64,000 bases of DNA from Proteus terrae subsp. cibarius. GTDB lineage: Bacteria > Pseudomonadota > Gammaproteobacteria > Enterobacterales > Enterobacteriaceae. Shown piece by piece: positions 21,542-35,276 of the stretch (the stretch's first letter is position 1; every line of letters starts with the position of its first letter). Where the stretch lies: positions 1,178,001 through 1,242,000 of the forward strand of contig NZ_CP047349.1 in assembly GCF_011045835.1 (NCBI RefSeq), in the 5' to 3' direction. The notes beneath the pieces were generated by a model, which saw only the letters and a list, made by a program, of their open reading frames with translations, did no database searches and was not told the DNA's origin. The position numbers were made by a program, and so were the translations under genes.

Positions 21542-22894
21542 TTATTGTTCAGATGCTTTTATATAATGTGTTTTTTCATTTATTTTATCTGATGTAAGAG
21601 CAGTATCTAAAAGGGTCTCTTTGGATATTTTCCCACTAAAAACATCATTCATTCTCTCTTTATCTAAGGCTTTTTCCCAGCGAGCAACAACAATACAGGC
21701 GCAAGCATTACCCACAAGATTGGTCAATGCTCGGCACTCTGACATAAAACGGTCGATACCTAGAATTAATGCCATACCAGCGACAGGAACACTAGGCACT
21801 ACTGATAATGTTGCAGCTAAAGTAATAAAACCAGCTCCAGTCACACCAGCCGCGCCTTTTGAGCTAATCATGGCAACAAAGAGTAATGTAATTTGTTCGG
21901 TTAATGACAAGTCTACGCCTGTTGCTTGCGCAATAAACAGGGCTGCCATAGTCATATAAATATTAGTACCGTCTAAATTAAAGGAATAACCCGTAGGAAT
22001 AACTAAGCCGACGACTGATTTTTTACAACCCAGTTTTTCCATTTTATTCATTAATGTAGGTAGTGCGGCTTCAGATGAAGAAGTACCTAATACAAGCCAG
22101 AGCTCATCTTTTATGTACTTAATTAAAGAGAGGATAGAAAAGCCATTATATTTAGCAACCGCACCCAAAACCACTAACACAAAAAGTAATGCTGTTAAAT
22201 AAAAAGTAATTACCAACAACATTAAATTGCCAATGGAAGAAATACCATATTTACCTATTGTAAAAGCCATTGCGCCAAAAGCACCAATCGGCGCTAACTT
22301 CATTAGCATACCAACCATCTTAAAGACAGGCTCACAAAGGTGTTGTAAGAATTTTAATACAGGTTCGCCTCGTGAGCCTATTGACGCCAACGCCAAACCA
22401 AAAATCACAGAAACAAACAGTACTTGTAAGATATTACCGTTTACTAGTGGGCTAACGATAGTATCAGGGATGATATTCATGAAAAAATCAACAAGAGAAG
22501 AGTTATGTGCCTGTGTGACATACATTTCTACTCGGCTACTATCTAATGACTCAGGAGAGATATTTAAACCATCACCAGGACGAATAACATTGGCAGTGAT
22601 TAATCCAATGATGAGTGCAATCGTAGAAAATGTAAGAAAGTAAATCATTGACTTACCTGCTACTTTTCCGACGGCTTTCATATTATTCATACCAGCAATG
22701 CCTGTCACTACGGTTAGAAAGATAACAGGTGCGATGATCATTTTTACTATTTTGATAAATCCATCACCCAAAGGTTTGAATGACTCACCAATATCAGGGT
22801 AAAAATGTCCTAATAGAATACCGAAAATGATAGCAATAATAACTTGGATATATAACACACGATAAAAGGGGAGCTTGCGGGATGAAGTCTGCAT
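21542..22894 (-). CDS. dctA: DctA-type dicarboxylate:cation symporter, copy 1
   Basis: The 450-residue membrane protein belongs to the DAACS family that takes up succinate, fumarate and malate aerobically. It has the conserved [39 protein letters not shown], the serine-rich [10 protein letters not shown] loop and [22 protein letters not shown], as in E. coli DctA (428 residues). Its C-terminal 30 residues differ fully from copy 2. A ribosome site (AGGGAA) precedes the ATG. It is one of two tandem paralogues; which one is the functional counterpart of E. coli DctA cannot be told from the sequence. Confidence 0.92.
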   Translation of the reverse strand: MQTSSRKLPFYRVLYIQVIIAIIFGILLGHFYPDIGESFKPLGDGFIKIVKMIIAPVIFLTVVTGIAGMNNMKAVGKVAGKSMIYFLTFSTIALIIGLITANVIRPGDGLNISPESLDSSRVEMYVTQAHNSSLVDFFMNIIPDTIVSPLVNGNILQVLFVSVIFGLALASIGSRGEPVLKFLQHLCEPVFKMVGMLMKLAPIGAFGAMAFTIGKYGISSIGNLMLLVITFYLTALLFVLVVLGAVAKYNGFSILSLIKYIKDELWLVLGTSSSEAALPTLMNKMEKLGCKKSVVGLVIPTGYSFNLDGTNIYMTMAALFIAQATGVDLSLTEQITLLFVAMISSKGAAGVTGAGFITLAATLSVVPSVPVAGMALILGIDRFMSECRALTNLVGNACACIVVARWEKALDKERMNDVFSGKISKETLLDTALTSDKINEKTHYIKASEQ

Positions 22895-22983
22895 AAAAAT
22901 TCCCTGTAACTGAAAGATATTGACTAAATAAAAAAGAAATTATGATGTAAATTATTATTTACATTTATTTTGTTGTGACAGGT

Positions 22984-23012
22984 AACTTAAAGGTATGCGT
23001 AAATCAGGTCAA
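22984..23012 (-). promoter_or_regulatory. dctA copy 1 promoter
   Basis: On the minus strand TTGACC (23007-23012), a 17-bp spacer and TAAGTT (22984-22989) form a sigma-70-like promoter. The same block, with little change, precedes dctA copy 2, which supports function. Confidence 0.6.
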
Positions 23013-23682
23013 TAAAATAAAGTTGATTTTATCAAATATTGTGCTCTTCATCTAAAAAATTAGATTTAATTTCAATTTATTGCTATTTGTAGAATTTATT
23101 TTTCTTAAATCAATAGGTTAATGAAATTCTATTTTGTTTTAACTTGTCGTATTTCTTTAAAATTATGTATATTTTGTTTTATTTTTTGGTAAATAAAATA
23201 ATTTAAATGTAAAAATATGGATAAGGCGAAGTAGGGAGAGGTTTTAGTTACAATTATTTGTTTTTATTATATTTTTTCCACGTGAAAATAAATCACTGAT
23301 AAACCCTTCAATATAAACAAACTCTAGCAACAAACAAATAAGCATTCAGAAAGAATAATAATAAAGGCGAGTATTGAAGGAAACTCTGAAGTATCTCTTA
23401 CCAAGATAAAAAAACGAAGTAGCATGATTGCAGAAAACAGAGTTTTTATTGCTAAAGCAAATGCAACAAAATAAATAGCGATATATAGAGAAAAAATACG
23501 GTGACACAACAACGATATAAAAAAGAACAATACTACTAACAATTATTATGGCAGAACCACCCAACCAATATTTAAAAAATCATAAAAATAAGCAAAGAAT
23601 AATCTATGAGAAAAAGAGACAATAATAAATAAATTATAAAAAAGACAAGTGTTTGTTCGTAGTGGTAAGGAATATAAAAAAT

Positions 23683-23706
23683 AAAAGAGCACATCAGCGC
23701 TCTTTT
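23683..23706 (-). terminator. dctA copy 2 terminator
   Basis: AAAAGAGC (23683-23690) pairs perfectly with GCTCTTTT (23699-23706). It lies just after dctA copy 2 and runs into T residues on the minus strand. Confidence 0.8.
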
Positions 23707-23727
23707 ATAGATCATAGAAAATGGTCT

Positions 23728-25077
23728 TTATTTTACTGGGATTTTAATTGCATTGTCAGATTCAATTTCAATAGGCGCTAATGGAGCATCTTCAATAAAT
23801 TCACTTGATGCTCTGCCACTAAAGACATCATTCATTCTTTCTTTATCTAAAGCATTTTCCCAACGAGCAACAACTATGCAGGCGCAAGCATTACCCACAA
23901 GATTAGTTAATGCACGACACTCTGACATAAAGCGGTCAATTCCTAGAATTAATGCCATACCCGCGACAGGAACACTAGGTACAACAGATAAGGTGGCAGC
24001 TAAAGTAATAAAACCAGCACCAGTCACACCCGCTGCACCTTTTGAACTTATCATGGCAACTAAGAGTAGTGTGATCTGCTCTGTCAATGAAAGATCAATA
24101 CCTGTCGCTTGTGCAATAAATAGAGCCGCCATGGTCATGTAGATGTTAGTACCGTCTAAGTTAAAGGAATAACCTGTTGGAATAACTAAACCGACAACTG
24201 ATTTTTTACAACCTACATTTTCCATTTTACGCATTAAGCTAGGTAATGCTGCTTCTGAAGAAGAGGTACCTAATACTAACCAAAGTTCATCTTTAATATA
24301 TTTAATTAACGAGAGAATAGAGAAGCCGTTATATTTTGCAACAGCACCTAACACGACAAGAACGAATAATAATGAAGTTATATAGAAAGTTAGAACAAGT
24401 AATACCAAGTTACTGATTGATGAAATACCATACTTACCAATAGTAAAGGCCATTGCACCAAAAGCACCGATAGGGGCTAATTTCATTAGCATACCGACCA
24501 TTTTGAATACAGGTTCAGAAAAGTTTTGTAAAAACTTAAGAACCGGCTCTCCTCGAGTACCAATAGACGCTAAGGCAATACCAAAGACCACAGAAACAAA
24601 CAGAACTTGTAAGATATTACCGTTAACTAATGGGCTGACAACAGTATCAGGGATGATATTCATCAAGAAACCAACAATCGAAGAGTCATGTGCTTTTGCT
24701 ACATAACTTTCTACTTTGCTTGCATCTAATGAGGCAGGGGAAATATTCAATCCATCACCAGGACGAATAATATTCGCGACAATCAAACCAATAATTAATG
24801 CAATGGTAGAGAAAGTCAGGAAGTAAGCCATGGATTTACCCGCGACAGTACCTACCGCTTTCATATTATTCATACCTGCAATACCTGTTACCACAGTTAA
24901 GAAGATAACAGGTGCGATGATCATTTTTACAATTTTGATAAATCCATCACCAAGCGGTTTAAAGGATTCACCCACGTCAGGGTAAAAATGCCCAAGCAAG
25001 ATACCGAGTAAGATGGCGACGATAACTTGCACGTATAGCACTTTATAAAGTGGTTGTTTTTTAGTTGAAGTTTGCAT
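23728..25077 (-). CDS. dctA: DctA-type dicarboxylate:cation symporter, copy 2
   Basis: The 449-residue protein is a close paralogue of the gene at 21542-22894; long blocks are identical, including [30 protein letters not shown] and [20 protein letters not shown]. Differences cluster in the first 20 residues, around residue 115-135, and in the C-terminal tail ([20 protein letters not shown]). It has its own ribosome site, terminator and a promoter matching that of copy 1. A tandem duplication including the promoter is the simplest explanation, followed by divergence of the cytoplasmic tails. Confidence 0.92.
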   Translation of the reverse strand: MQTSTKKQPLYKVLYVQVIVAILLGILLGHFYPDVGESFKPLGDGFIKIVKMIIAPVIFLTVVTGIAGMNNMKAVGTVAGKSMAYFLTFSTIALIIGLIVANIIRPGDGLNISPASLDASKVESYVAKAHDSSIVGFLMNIIPDTVVSPLVNGNILQVLFVSVVFGIALASIGTRGEPVLKFLQNFSEPVFKMVGMLMKLAPIGAFGAMAFTIGKYGISSISNLVLLVLTFYITSLLFVLVVLGAVAKYNGFSILSLIKYIKDELWLVLGTSSSEAALPSLMRKMENVGCKKSVVGLVIPTGYSFNLDGTNIYMTMAALFIAQATGIDLSLTEQITLLLVAMISSKGAAGVTGAGFITLAATLSVVPSVPVAGMALILGIDRFMSECRALTNLVGNACACIVVARWENALDKERMNDVFSGRASSEFIEDAPLAPIEIESDNAIKIPVK

Positions 25078-25184
25078 GAAGATTTCCCTGCACCTATTGG
25101 TACATTGTTTATATATTTATTTGTATGTTAGAAAATAACCGACATGTAAATAAGATTTTACATTATTGTATTTTTATTGGAGCT

Positions 25185-25213
25185 AACTTAAATGTACGAG
25201 TAAATCAGGTCAA
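25185..25213 (-). promoter_or_regulatory. dctA copy 2 promoter
   Basis: TTGACC (25208-25213), 17-bp spacer and TAAGTT (25185-25190) on the minus strand. The surrounding plus-strand block GTAAATCAGGTCAATAA is shared with the copy 1 upstream region. Confidence 0.6.
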
Positions 25214-25445
25214 TAACATAAAATCTATTTAGTTAATTATTGAGTGCTGAATCGAAAAAAATAGTTAAAAATTTCTGTTTTGTACATTCTGTAGCGTTAT
25301 AGCCAAGGTAATATGAAATTAATGGAATTTATTCTGATTTATTGATTATTTTTGGTGTTAAATGTTGGCGTTTTTTTAGGTTAGATTATCTAATATTACT
25401 TTCTGGTGTGTAAATCTATATATACAATAAGAATAGATATCATGA

Positions 25446-25487
25446 TAACAATTACCCTTAACTGAATTATGATTAGGGTAATTGTTA
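25446..25487. repeat. 13-bp perfect dyad downstream of yeaK
   Basis: TAACAATTACCCT (25446-25458) pairs perfectly with AGGGTAATTGTTA (25475-25487) around a 16-base loop. Neither strand has a T run after it, so it is not a typical intrinsic terminator, although its place just after yeaK suggests a 3' end or transcript-protecting role. Confidence 0.6.
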
Positions 25488-25508
25488 AAAATAAATCAGT
25501 TATTTTTA

Positions 25509-26006
25509 TTACTCACTTTCTTCATCTCGAATAAAAGAGATTAATTCAGGTTGTGCAATACGTTTGTAATCTTGCGTATTAAGAATAATTGAACGCTCTA
25601 ATGTACCTGCATTAAAAGCTAATTCATCAAACCGTTCAAAGAGCAGAGGGTCCGCTACAAGTTTTAATGAAGGGTGGAAACTAAAAGGAGGGATAGCACC
25701 AAATACACATTGGGTAAGATCGTCCACTTCTTTAGGGCTGGCTAGAGATGCCCTTGTTCCACCAATTTGGTGAGCGAGTTTTGATAGATCGGCTTGTTTA
25801 TCAGCAGGCAATATCGCAAGAACATGTTGTTTAATACCGTTACCTTTTATATGGCAAACTAGTCCTTTTGCTCCCTGTCCTAATTGTGTTCCTCTGATTT
25901 TTGCAACTTCTTCAGAACGACCTGCGGTAGGGTGTTCCATAACACGATAAGTAGCGTGGTTTTTATCTAATAAAGCAGTAAGTTGCTCAAAAATAGTCAA
26001 AGACAT
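25509..26006 (-). CDS. yeaK: YbaK/YeaK-type aminoacyl-tRNA deacylase
   Basis: The 165-residue protein belongs to the YbaK/ProX editing-domain family, which hydrolyses mischarged aminoacyl-tRNAs in trans. It matches E. coli YeaK closely (IRGTQLGQGAKGLVCHIKGN, LAHQIGGTRASLASPKEVDDLT, CVFGAIPPFSFHPSLKLVADPLLFERFDELAFNAG). The conserved Lys near residue 47 in the KGLVC stretch is the expected functional residue. The ATG at 26006 has an AGGAG site 7 bases upstream; the TTG one codon earlier is less likely. It is divergent from yiaY. Confidence 0.88.
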   Translation of the reverse strand: MSLTIFEQLTALLDKNHATYRVMEHPTAGRSEEVAKIRGTQLGQGAKGLVCHIKGNGIKQHVLAILPADKQADLSKLAHQIGGTRASLASPKEVDDLTQCVFGAIPPFSFHPSLKLVADPLLFERFDELAFNAGTLERSIILNTQDYKRIAQPELISFIRDEESE

Positions 26007-26009
26007 CAA

Positions 26010-26319
26010 TGACTCCTGATTTAATAAGTTATTTCTTTAGAGGCATTATACGACTTTAAAAAAAATTTTCTGCTGTGATGTTCACGGCTGGTTTTGATTA
26101 TTTTGATAAGCTTTTCAAATTATTTTATTACAAATAATAACATGTTAATAGTATTATCCTATTGAATTAATAGGGTAATTAGATTACCAATATTATATTC
26201 GTGTACTAATATTATAAATAAATTGATATTTATTCATTATTTTGATGATGATCAATTTAAGAACAAAAAGAATAGAACATATTAAAACGTAGATTTAATT
26301 ACTAAAAAGGAAGTCAATA
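26010..26319. other. Divergent yeaK-yiaY regulatory region
   Basis: About 310 AT-rich bases without a gene. It holds a perfect FNR consensus at 26242-26255; nothing else in it could be named with confidence. Confidence 0.6.
26242..26255 (+). promoter_or_regulatory. Perfect FNR box upstream of yiaY
   Basis: TTGAT-GATG-ATCAA is an exact match to the FNR consensus TTGAT-N4-ATCAA. Its centre (26248.5) is about 71 bases before the ATG. A class II position at -41.5 would put the start site near 26290, leaving a 30-base leader. Anaerobic activation of yiaY is inferred from this. Confidence 0.7.
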
Positions 26320-27471
26320 ATGGCAGTTTCAACATTCTATATCCCTTCTGTAAATAAAATTGGTGCTGGCTGTCTTGCTGAAGCTGTGAGTTCAATGAAA
26401 GACTTCGGTTTTCATAAAGCGTTGATCGTCACTGATAGCATTTTAAATCAACTGGGTGTTGTTGATAAAGTCAGTAAGTTACTGACAGAAGCTGGTATTT
26501 CTAGCGTAACTTATGACGGAACTGCACCAAACCCTACTGTTGAAAACGTAGAAGCGGGTTTAGCTCTGCTGAAAGAAAATCAATGTGACTGTGTCATTTC
26601 TTTAGGTGGTGGTTCTCCACATGACTGCGCGAAAGGTATTGCGTTAGTCGCTTCTAATGGTGGAAAAATTGCAGATTATGAAGGTGTTGACCGCTCTGAA
26701 AAACCTCAATTACCACTTATTGCTATTAATACCACAGCAGGTACAGCTTCAGAAATGACACGTTTTTGTATCATCACAGATACTGCGCGTCATATTAAAA
26801 TGGCTATCGTTGATAAAAACGTTACACCACTCTTATCTGTAAATGATTCAGAATTAATGATTGGTATGCCAAAAGGTTTAACCGCTGCAACAGGTATGGA
26901 TGCATTAACTCATGCTGTTGAAGCGTATGTTTCAATTGCTGCAAACCCAATTACTGATGCATGTGCATTAAAAGCAGTCACTATGATCAGCGAATCTTTA
27001 CGTAAAGTGGTTGATAATGGTGGTGATGCACAAGCTCGTGAAAACATGGCTTACGCTCAGTTCTTAGCAGGTATGGCATTTAATAATGCTTCTTTAGGTT
27101 ATGTGCATGCTATGGCTCACCAATTAGGTGGTTTCTATAACTTGCCTCATGGTGTATGTAATGCGGTTTTATTACCTCATGTTCAAGCTTATAACATTCA
27201 AGCAGCCGCAGGTCGTTTAAAAGATATTGCGCAAGCAATGGGCGTTGATGTTTCTGCTATGAGCGATGAGCAAGGCGCTAAAGCATGTATCGAAGAAATT
27301 CGTAAAATGGCTAAAGATGTTGGTATTCCAGCAGGCCTGAAAGAATTAGGCGTGAAAGAAGAAGACTTCAAGACATTAGCTGAAAATGCGTTGAAAGATG
27401 CTTGTGCAATCACTAACCCAGTGCAGGGTTCTGAAAGTGATGTTATCGAGTTATTCCGCAAAGCAATGTAA
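26320..27471 (+). CDS. yiaY: Iron-containing alcohol dehydrogenase YiaY
   Basis: The 383-residue protein equals E. coli YiaY in length and aligns throughout. It shows the NAD-binding [14 protein letters not shown] near 97-110, [14 protein letters not shown] with metal-binding residues near 193-205, and [15 protein letters not shown] with the iron-ligand histidines near 263-277. Family III alcohol dehydrogenases interconvert alcohols and aldehydes with NAD; the natural substrate of YiaY is not certain. The upstream FNR box points to anaerobic expression. An AAGGAAG ribosome site precedes the ATG. Confidence 0.92.
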   Translation: MAVSTFYIPSVNKIGAGCLAEAVSSMKDFGFHKALIVTDSILNQLGVVDKVSKLLTEAGISSVTYDGTAPNPTVENVEAGLALLKENQCDCVISLGGGSPHDCAKGIALVASNGGKIADYEGVDRSEKPQLPLIAINTTAGTASEMTRFCIITDTARHIKMAIVDKNVTPLLSVNDSELMIGMPKGLTAATGMDALTHAVEAYVSIAANPITDACALKAVTMISESLRKVVDNGGDAQARENMAYAQFLAGMAFNNASLGYVHAMAHQLGGFYNLPHGVCNAVLLPHVQAYNIQAAAGRLKDIAQAMGVDVSAMSDEQGAKACIEEIRKMAKDVGIPAGLKELGVKEEDFKTLAENALKDACAITNPVQGSESDVIELFRKAM

Positions 27472-27527
27472 TGTGTAAGAAATAAATAACAACTAATGTT
27501 TGTTATTTTATCTCTTAACCGCGTAAT

Positions 27528-27563
27528 AAAAGCACCTCAGAATTTTTCATGAGGTGCTTTTTT
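27528..27563 (+). terminator. yiaY terminator
   Basis: AAAAGCACCTCA pairs with TGAGGTGCTTTT (12 bp) and is followed by T residues. It may also act for the convergent his operon. Confidence 0.85.
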
Positions 27564-27618
27564 GTTTATGTATCGCTTTCTAGTCTGCTAGCTCTAGAGG
27601 ATGTTGATTAACTGGAAA

Positions 27619-28235
27619 TTATTCAGCTTTTTTATGGCGCTCTTGAAGGCAACCTATTACATCAGAGAGTGATAATGATTGATCTTGTAATAGCACCATT
27701 AAGTGATAGAGCAAGTCTGAGGCTTCATTCTTTAGCTCTTCTCGGTCATTAACAGTGGCAGCTAACGCGGTTTCTACGCCTTCTTCTCCCACTTTTTGGG
27801 CTATACGTTTTGTACCGCTGGCATAAAGGCGGGCAGTATAAGAGCTATCTGGTGAGGCATTTTTGCGGTCACGTAATAAATTCTCAAGTTCATAGAGAAA
27901 TCCCCATTGGCTTTGTGCTGGGGCAAAACAACTTTCAGTGCCGTTATGGCAAGTAGGACCGATAGGATTAGCTAAAATAAGTAAAGTATCGTTATCACAG
28001 TCAGGATAAATATTGACTAATTTTAGGAAGTTGCCTGAGGTTTCACCTTTTGTCCATAAACGCTGTTTAGTGCGTGAATAGAAGGTAACATTTCCACTTT
28101 TTAGAGTGACATTTAATGCTTCTTTGTTCATATAACCTAGCATTAATACATCGCCTGAAATGGCATTTTGGATAACCGCAGGCATGAGATTATCGACTTT
28201 TTCCCAATTTAATTGCGCTAATGTTTCATTATTCA

Positions 28236-28236
<1 letters not shown>
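27619..28236 (-). CDS. hisI: Phosphoribosyl-AMP cyclohydrolase / phosphoribosyl-ATP pyrophosphatase
   Basis: The fused HisIE enzyme catalyses steps 2 and 3 of histidine synthesis. The 205-residue protein has the HisI domain at about 1-110 ([20 protein letters not shown], and the zinc motif CHNGTESCF) and the HisE domain at about 115-203 ([31 protein letters not shown]). It is the last gene of the operon; its ATG overlaps the hisF stop by one base. Confidence 0.97.
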
Positions 28237-29734
<1,498 letters not shown>

Positions 29735-30325
29735 TTACATCTCCAAAAAGTTCTTGATAAGTTGAGCACCGGCTTTTCCTGAACGCTCTGGGTGAAATTG
29801 CACTCCATAAAAATTATCTTTTTGAATTGCACTACTAAAACGCGAACCATATTCAGTTTCAGCAATCGTCGATTCATTGAGCGCTAAAGCGTAGCTATGA
29901 ACAAAATAGAACCAAGCATCATCACCAAGATCACGAAAAAGAGGATGTCCTGGTTTTGCTAATACTTGGTTCCAACCCATATGAGGTAGTGGTAATCCTG
30001 CCGTATCAAGCTTATCAATGGTGCCATCAACTAAACCTAATAAAGGAATATCTTTACCTTCTTCGCTTAGTGAAGCCAATATTTGCATTCCTAAACAAAT
30101 ACCTAAAACAGGTTGTGTTAACGCTTTAATTAGCGGAATTAGCTCGCGTACTTTGAGTTGTTCCATCGCGGCCCTAGCAGTTCCAACACCGGGTAAAAAG
30201 AGTTTATCCGCAGATAACACAACATTTTTTTCATAGGAAATAATTGGATCATAACCAAGTCGCTTCACGGCGTAAGCGACAGAGGCTAAATTGGCACAAC
30301 CCGTATCAAGAATAACCACTTTCAT
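29735..30325 (-). CDS. hisH: Imidazole glycerol phosphate synthase, glutaminase subunit
   Basis: HisH is a class I amidotransferase that feeds ammonia to HisF. With the ATG at 30325 it has 196 residues and the triad Cys77 (GICLGMQ), His178 and Glu180 (QFHPE). A GTG one codon earlier is in frame but the ATG matches homologues. Stop and start overlap as TGATG with hisB. Confidence 0.97.
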   Translation of the reverse strand: MKVVILDTGCANLASVAYAVKRLGYDPIISYEKNVVLSADKLFLPGVGTARAAMEQLKVRELIPLIKALTQPVLGICLGMQILASLSEEGKDIPLLGLVDGTIDKLDTAGLPLPHMGWNQVLAKPGHPLFRDLGDDAWFYFVHSYALALNESTIAETEYGSRFSSAIQKDNFYGVQFHPERSGKAGAQLIKNFLEM

Positions 30326-31392
30326 CACAGAACACCTTTTGAACTTGGTAAAGTATTGCCTTCGACACGAATGGCTTGGCGTAATGTACGGCCAAAGACT
30401 TTAAATAAGCTTTCAGCTTTGTGGTGATCGTTTTTGCCTTTCGATTTCAGGTGTAATGTGCATCCCATGGTGTAAGAGAGTGAACGGAAAAAGTGTTCAA
30501 TCATCTCTGTACTTAAATCACCGACACGCTGATATTTAAATTCGGCTTTGTATTCAAGGTGTGGACGACCAGAGATATCTAACGCACAACTTGCAAGGCA
30601 TTCATCCATTGGTAATGTAAAGCCGAAACGAGCAATACCTCGTTTATCACCTAATGCTTCACGTAATGCTTCACCCAAAGCAAGACCGGTATCTTCCACC
30701 GTATGGTGATCATCAATAACTAAGTCACCTTTAACATTGATGTTCATACGAAAGCCGCCGTGTGTGGCAATTTGATCAAGCATATGATCAAAGAAACCGA
30801 CACCGGTGCTGATCTGGCTATTGCCTTCACGATCAAGCCAAACATCGATCGCAATTTGTGTTTCTTTAGTTTTTCTCTCAACGTGGGCATAGCGATCTTT
30901 TTTCGTTAGTTGCTCTGTGAGAACAGCCCAGTTGAGTTCATTGGCATTATAAAGCAGGCCTTTGATACCCATTTTTTCAGCTAACTGAATATCAGTTTGT
31001 CTATCGCCAATGACATAGCTGTTATCTTTATCGAGTGCGCCATCAACTAAATACTGGGTGACAAGCCCTGTTTCTGGCTTGCGACAAGGGCAGTTGTCTT
31101 CAGGTTTATGAGGACAAATTAACACATCATCAAAAGTGATCCCTTGAGATGAAAAAACTTGCATCATTAAATTATGAGGCGGATCGAAATCTGCTTGAGG
31201 AAAGCTTTCAGTGCCTAATCCATCCTGATTGGTGATCATAATGAGTTTATAACCCTCTTTTTGCAGCGCAGTCAGTGCGGGGATCACGCCATTTTCAAAG
31301 GCAAGTTTATCAAGTCTATCAACTTGGTAATCTGTTGGTGGCTCAGTGATTAAAGTGCCATCACGGTCAATAAAAAGAATTTTTTGGCTCAT
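30325..31392 (-). CDS. hisB: Histidinol-phosphatase / imidazoleglycerol-phosphate dehydratase
   Basis: The 355-residue bifunctional enzyme catalyses steps 6 and 8 of histidine synthesis. The N-terminal HAD phosphatase (about 1-165) has FIDRDGTL with the catalytic aspartates at 9 and 11 and zinc-binding [14 protein letters not shown]. The C-terminal dehydratase (about 167-355) has the metal-binding [20 protein letters not shown] and [15 protein letters not shown]. The fusion is typical of gammaproteobacteria. Confidence 0.98.
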   Translation of the reverse strand: MSQKILFIDRDGTLITEPPTDYQVDRLDKLAFENGVIPALTALQKEGYKLIMITNQDGLGTESFPQADFDPPHNLMMQVFSSQGITFDDVLICPHKPEDNCPCRKPETGLVTQYLVDGALDKDNSYVIGDRQTDIQLAEKMGIKGLLYNANELNWAVLTEQLTKKDRYAHVERKTKETQIAIDVWLDREGNSQISTGVGFFDHMLDQIATHGGFRMNINVKGDLVIDDHHTVEDTGLALGEALREALGDKRGIARFGFTLPMDECLASCALDISGRPHLEYKAEFKYQRVGDLSTEMIEHFFRSLSYTMGCTLHLKSKGKNDHHKAESLFKVFGRTLRQAIRVEGNTLPSSKGVL

Positions 31393-31438
31393 GGTTGAGA
31401 TCCCTCAGTTGCGATTTGTTGTTATCGTTTTTAATGTT

Positions 31439-33839
<2,401 letters not shown>

Positions 33840-33845
33840 TTCACC

Positions 33846-34745
33846 TTATTCCATCATTTTTTCAATTGGTAAAACAAGAATTGAACTTGCACCTAATGCT
33901 TTAAGCTTTTCCATTGTTTCCCAGAATAGGGTTTCGCTACTTACCATGTGCATTGCAACACGATTTTGGTCACCCGCCAGAGGTAAAATAGTCGGCCTTT
34001 CAGCTCCCGGAAGTAATGCAATCACCTCTTCAAGGCAATCACTTGGTGCGTGTAACATTATATATTTTGATTCTCTTGCTTGAATAACACCTTGGATACG
34101 TGTCAGTAAGCGGTCGATAAGTGCTTGCTTATCAGCTTCCATTTCACCATCGCGTTGGATCAAGCATGCTTTTGAGCGATAAATCACTTCAACTTCTTTT
34201 AATCCATTCGCTTCTAATGTTGCACCAGTAGAAACTAAGTCGCAGATAGAGTCAGCAAGGCCCGCACGAGGCGCGACTTCAACAGAGCCATTTAATAAAC
34301 ACGATTTAAACTTGATGCCTTTTTGATCTAAATAACGTTTGAGCAGATTTGGATAGGAGGTTGCGATACGAGTATTATTTAAGCATTCCGCACCTTGATA
34401 ATCGAAATCGACAGGAGTTGCCAGAGATAAACGACAGCCACCGAAATCGAGACGGCGTAGCGTCAGGTAACTTGGGTTTTCACCTTGAGAGCGACGTTTT
34501 AATAATTCTTCTTCTAAAACGTTTTCACCGATGATCCCTAAATCAACAACGCCATCCATTACCAACCCTGGGATATCATCATCTCTAACACGTAAAATAT
34601 CGATTGGCATATTTTCAGCGTAAGCAATCAGACGTTGTTGATTTAAGTTAATTTTGATGCCACAACGCGCTAAAAGAGCACGGGAATCATCGCTTAAACG
34701 TCCTGATTTTTGCATTGCGATTCTTAATCTTGCTTTATCTAACAT
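33846..34745 (-). CDS. hisG: ATP phosphoribosyltransferase
   Basis: HisG makes phosphoribosyl-ATP from ATP and PRPP and is feedback-inhibited by histidine. The 299-residue long form has the PRPP loop [14 protein letters not shown] and a C-terminal ACT-like regulatory domain (about 225-299) that binds histidine. It is the first structural gene, 150 bases after the leader peptide, with the attenuator between. Confidence 0.98.
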   Translation of the reverse strand: MLDKARLRIAMQKSGRLSDDSRALLARCGIKINLNQQRLIAYAENMPIDILRVRDDDIPGLVMDGVVDLGIIGENVLEEELLKRRSQGENPSYLTLRRLDFGGCRLSLATPVDFDYQGAECLNNTRIATSYPNLLKRYLDQKGIKFKSCLLNGSVEVAPRAGLADSICDLVSTGATLEANGLKEVEVIYRSKACLIQRDGEMEADKQALIDRLLTRIQGVIQARESKYIMLHAPSDCLEEVIALLPGAERPTILPLAGDQNRVAMHMVSSETLFWETMEKLKALGASSILVLPIEKMME

Positions 34746-34792
34746 AATATTACCCTATCATTATCCGTATTTTTGTGGTGAAAATTAGCTAT

Positions 34793-34821
34793 AAAAAAAC
34801 CCCGGAAGTTGCCTTCCGGGG
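34793..34821 (-). terminator. his operon attenuator
   Basis: CCCCGGAAG (34800-34808) pairs perfectly with CTTCCGGGG (34813-34821); on the minus strand seven T residues follow. It lies between hisL and hisG. The upstream CCGGAAG/CTTCC segments (34850-34876) can form competing pairs, as expected for a translation-controlled attenuator. Confidence 0.92.
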
Positions 34822-34894
34822 TTTTAGTTGTTATCTGCATTCAGACCACCGGAAGCGTTTCTTAAACGTCTTCCAGCACTCATCGCCTGAAAGA

Positions 34895-34942
34895 CTAGTC
34901 AGGGTGATGGTGATGATGGTGGTTTAGTTGAATGCTATACAT
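34895..34942 (-). CDS. hisL: his operon leader peptide
   Basis: A 15-codon frame encodes MYSIQLNHHHHHHPD, with six consecutive His codons and the same HPD end as the E. coli leader (seven His). TAGGA lies before the ATG. Scarce charged tRNA-His would stall the ribosome on the His codons and prevent formation of the attenuator hairpin. Confidence 0.93.
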   Translation of the reverse strand: MYSIQLNHHHHHHPD

Positions 34943-35276
34943 AATTATTTTCCTAGCTAATAACACTATTTGTTATTTAATAATGCCCGTTACTGTTAAT
35001 CTGTATTTAGTAACCTGCATTTAGAATTTGTCTGCCTTTCAACCTACATGATTTGCAAAGCAGAAAGCAACCTATTTTTTAATAATAATTTAATTATTTT
35101 GTAACCTTTTGTTTTTAATGTAATTTTAATATTTCTCTTATTTACTTAATAGAACAAGTAGGCGAGTATATAGGGAGATACTAAACGTTCACGAAATATA
35201 AGTAGTATTTATAAGTAATGGCGAAACGAAAATTTTATAGCATACTTTGACTAAGCCATTTAAGTAGGGGAGCAAA
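34943..35276. other. Divergent hisL-yeeZ region
   Basis: This 334-base AT-rich region must hold the his and yeeZ promoters, but I could not fix their boxes. It contains a short dyad AATAACA-N5-TGTTATT near 34960 and a direct repeat CTG(T/C)ATTTAG at 35001-35010 and 35015-35024. Confidence 0.5.

Larger units (their letters stand above)
22895..23727. other. 833-bp AT-rich spacer between the dctA copies
   Basis: This stretch holds the dctA copy 1 promoter (22984-23012) and the dctA copy 2 terminator (23683-23706). Two overlapping minus-strand frames of 72 codons (23324-23542 and 23346-23564) are hydrophobic, but they come from a T-rich strand and lack convincing ribosome sites, so I do not call genes. 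Confidence 0.6.
25078..25508. other. Intergenic region, dctA copy 2 upstream and yeaK downstream
   Basis: This 431-base AT-rich stretch holds the dctA copy 2 promoter at 25185-25213 and a strong dyad at 25446-25487. I see no gene in it. Confidence 0.6.

Noticed and set aside
23324..23564. Two overlapping 72-codon hydrophobic frames on the minus strand between the dctA copies
   Set aside because: The strand is T-rich, which yields Phe, Leu and Ile codons by chance. Starts are weak, no ribosome site is convincing, and the Cys-rich endings look random.
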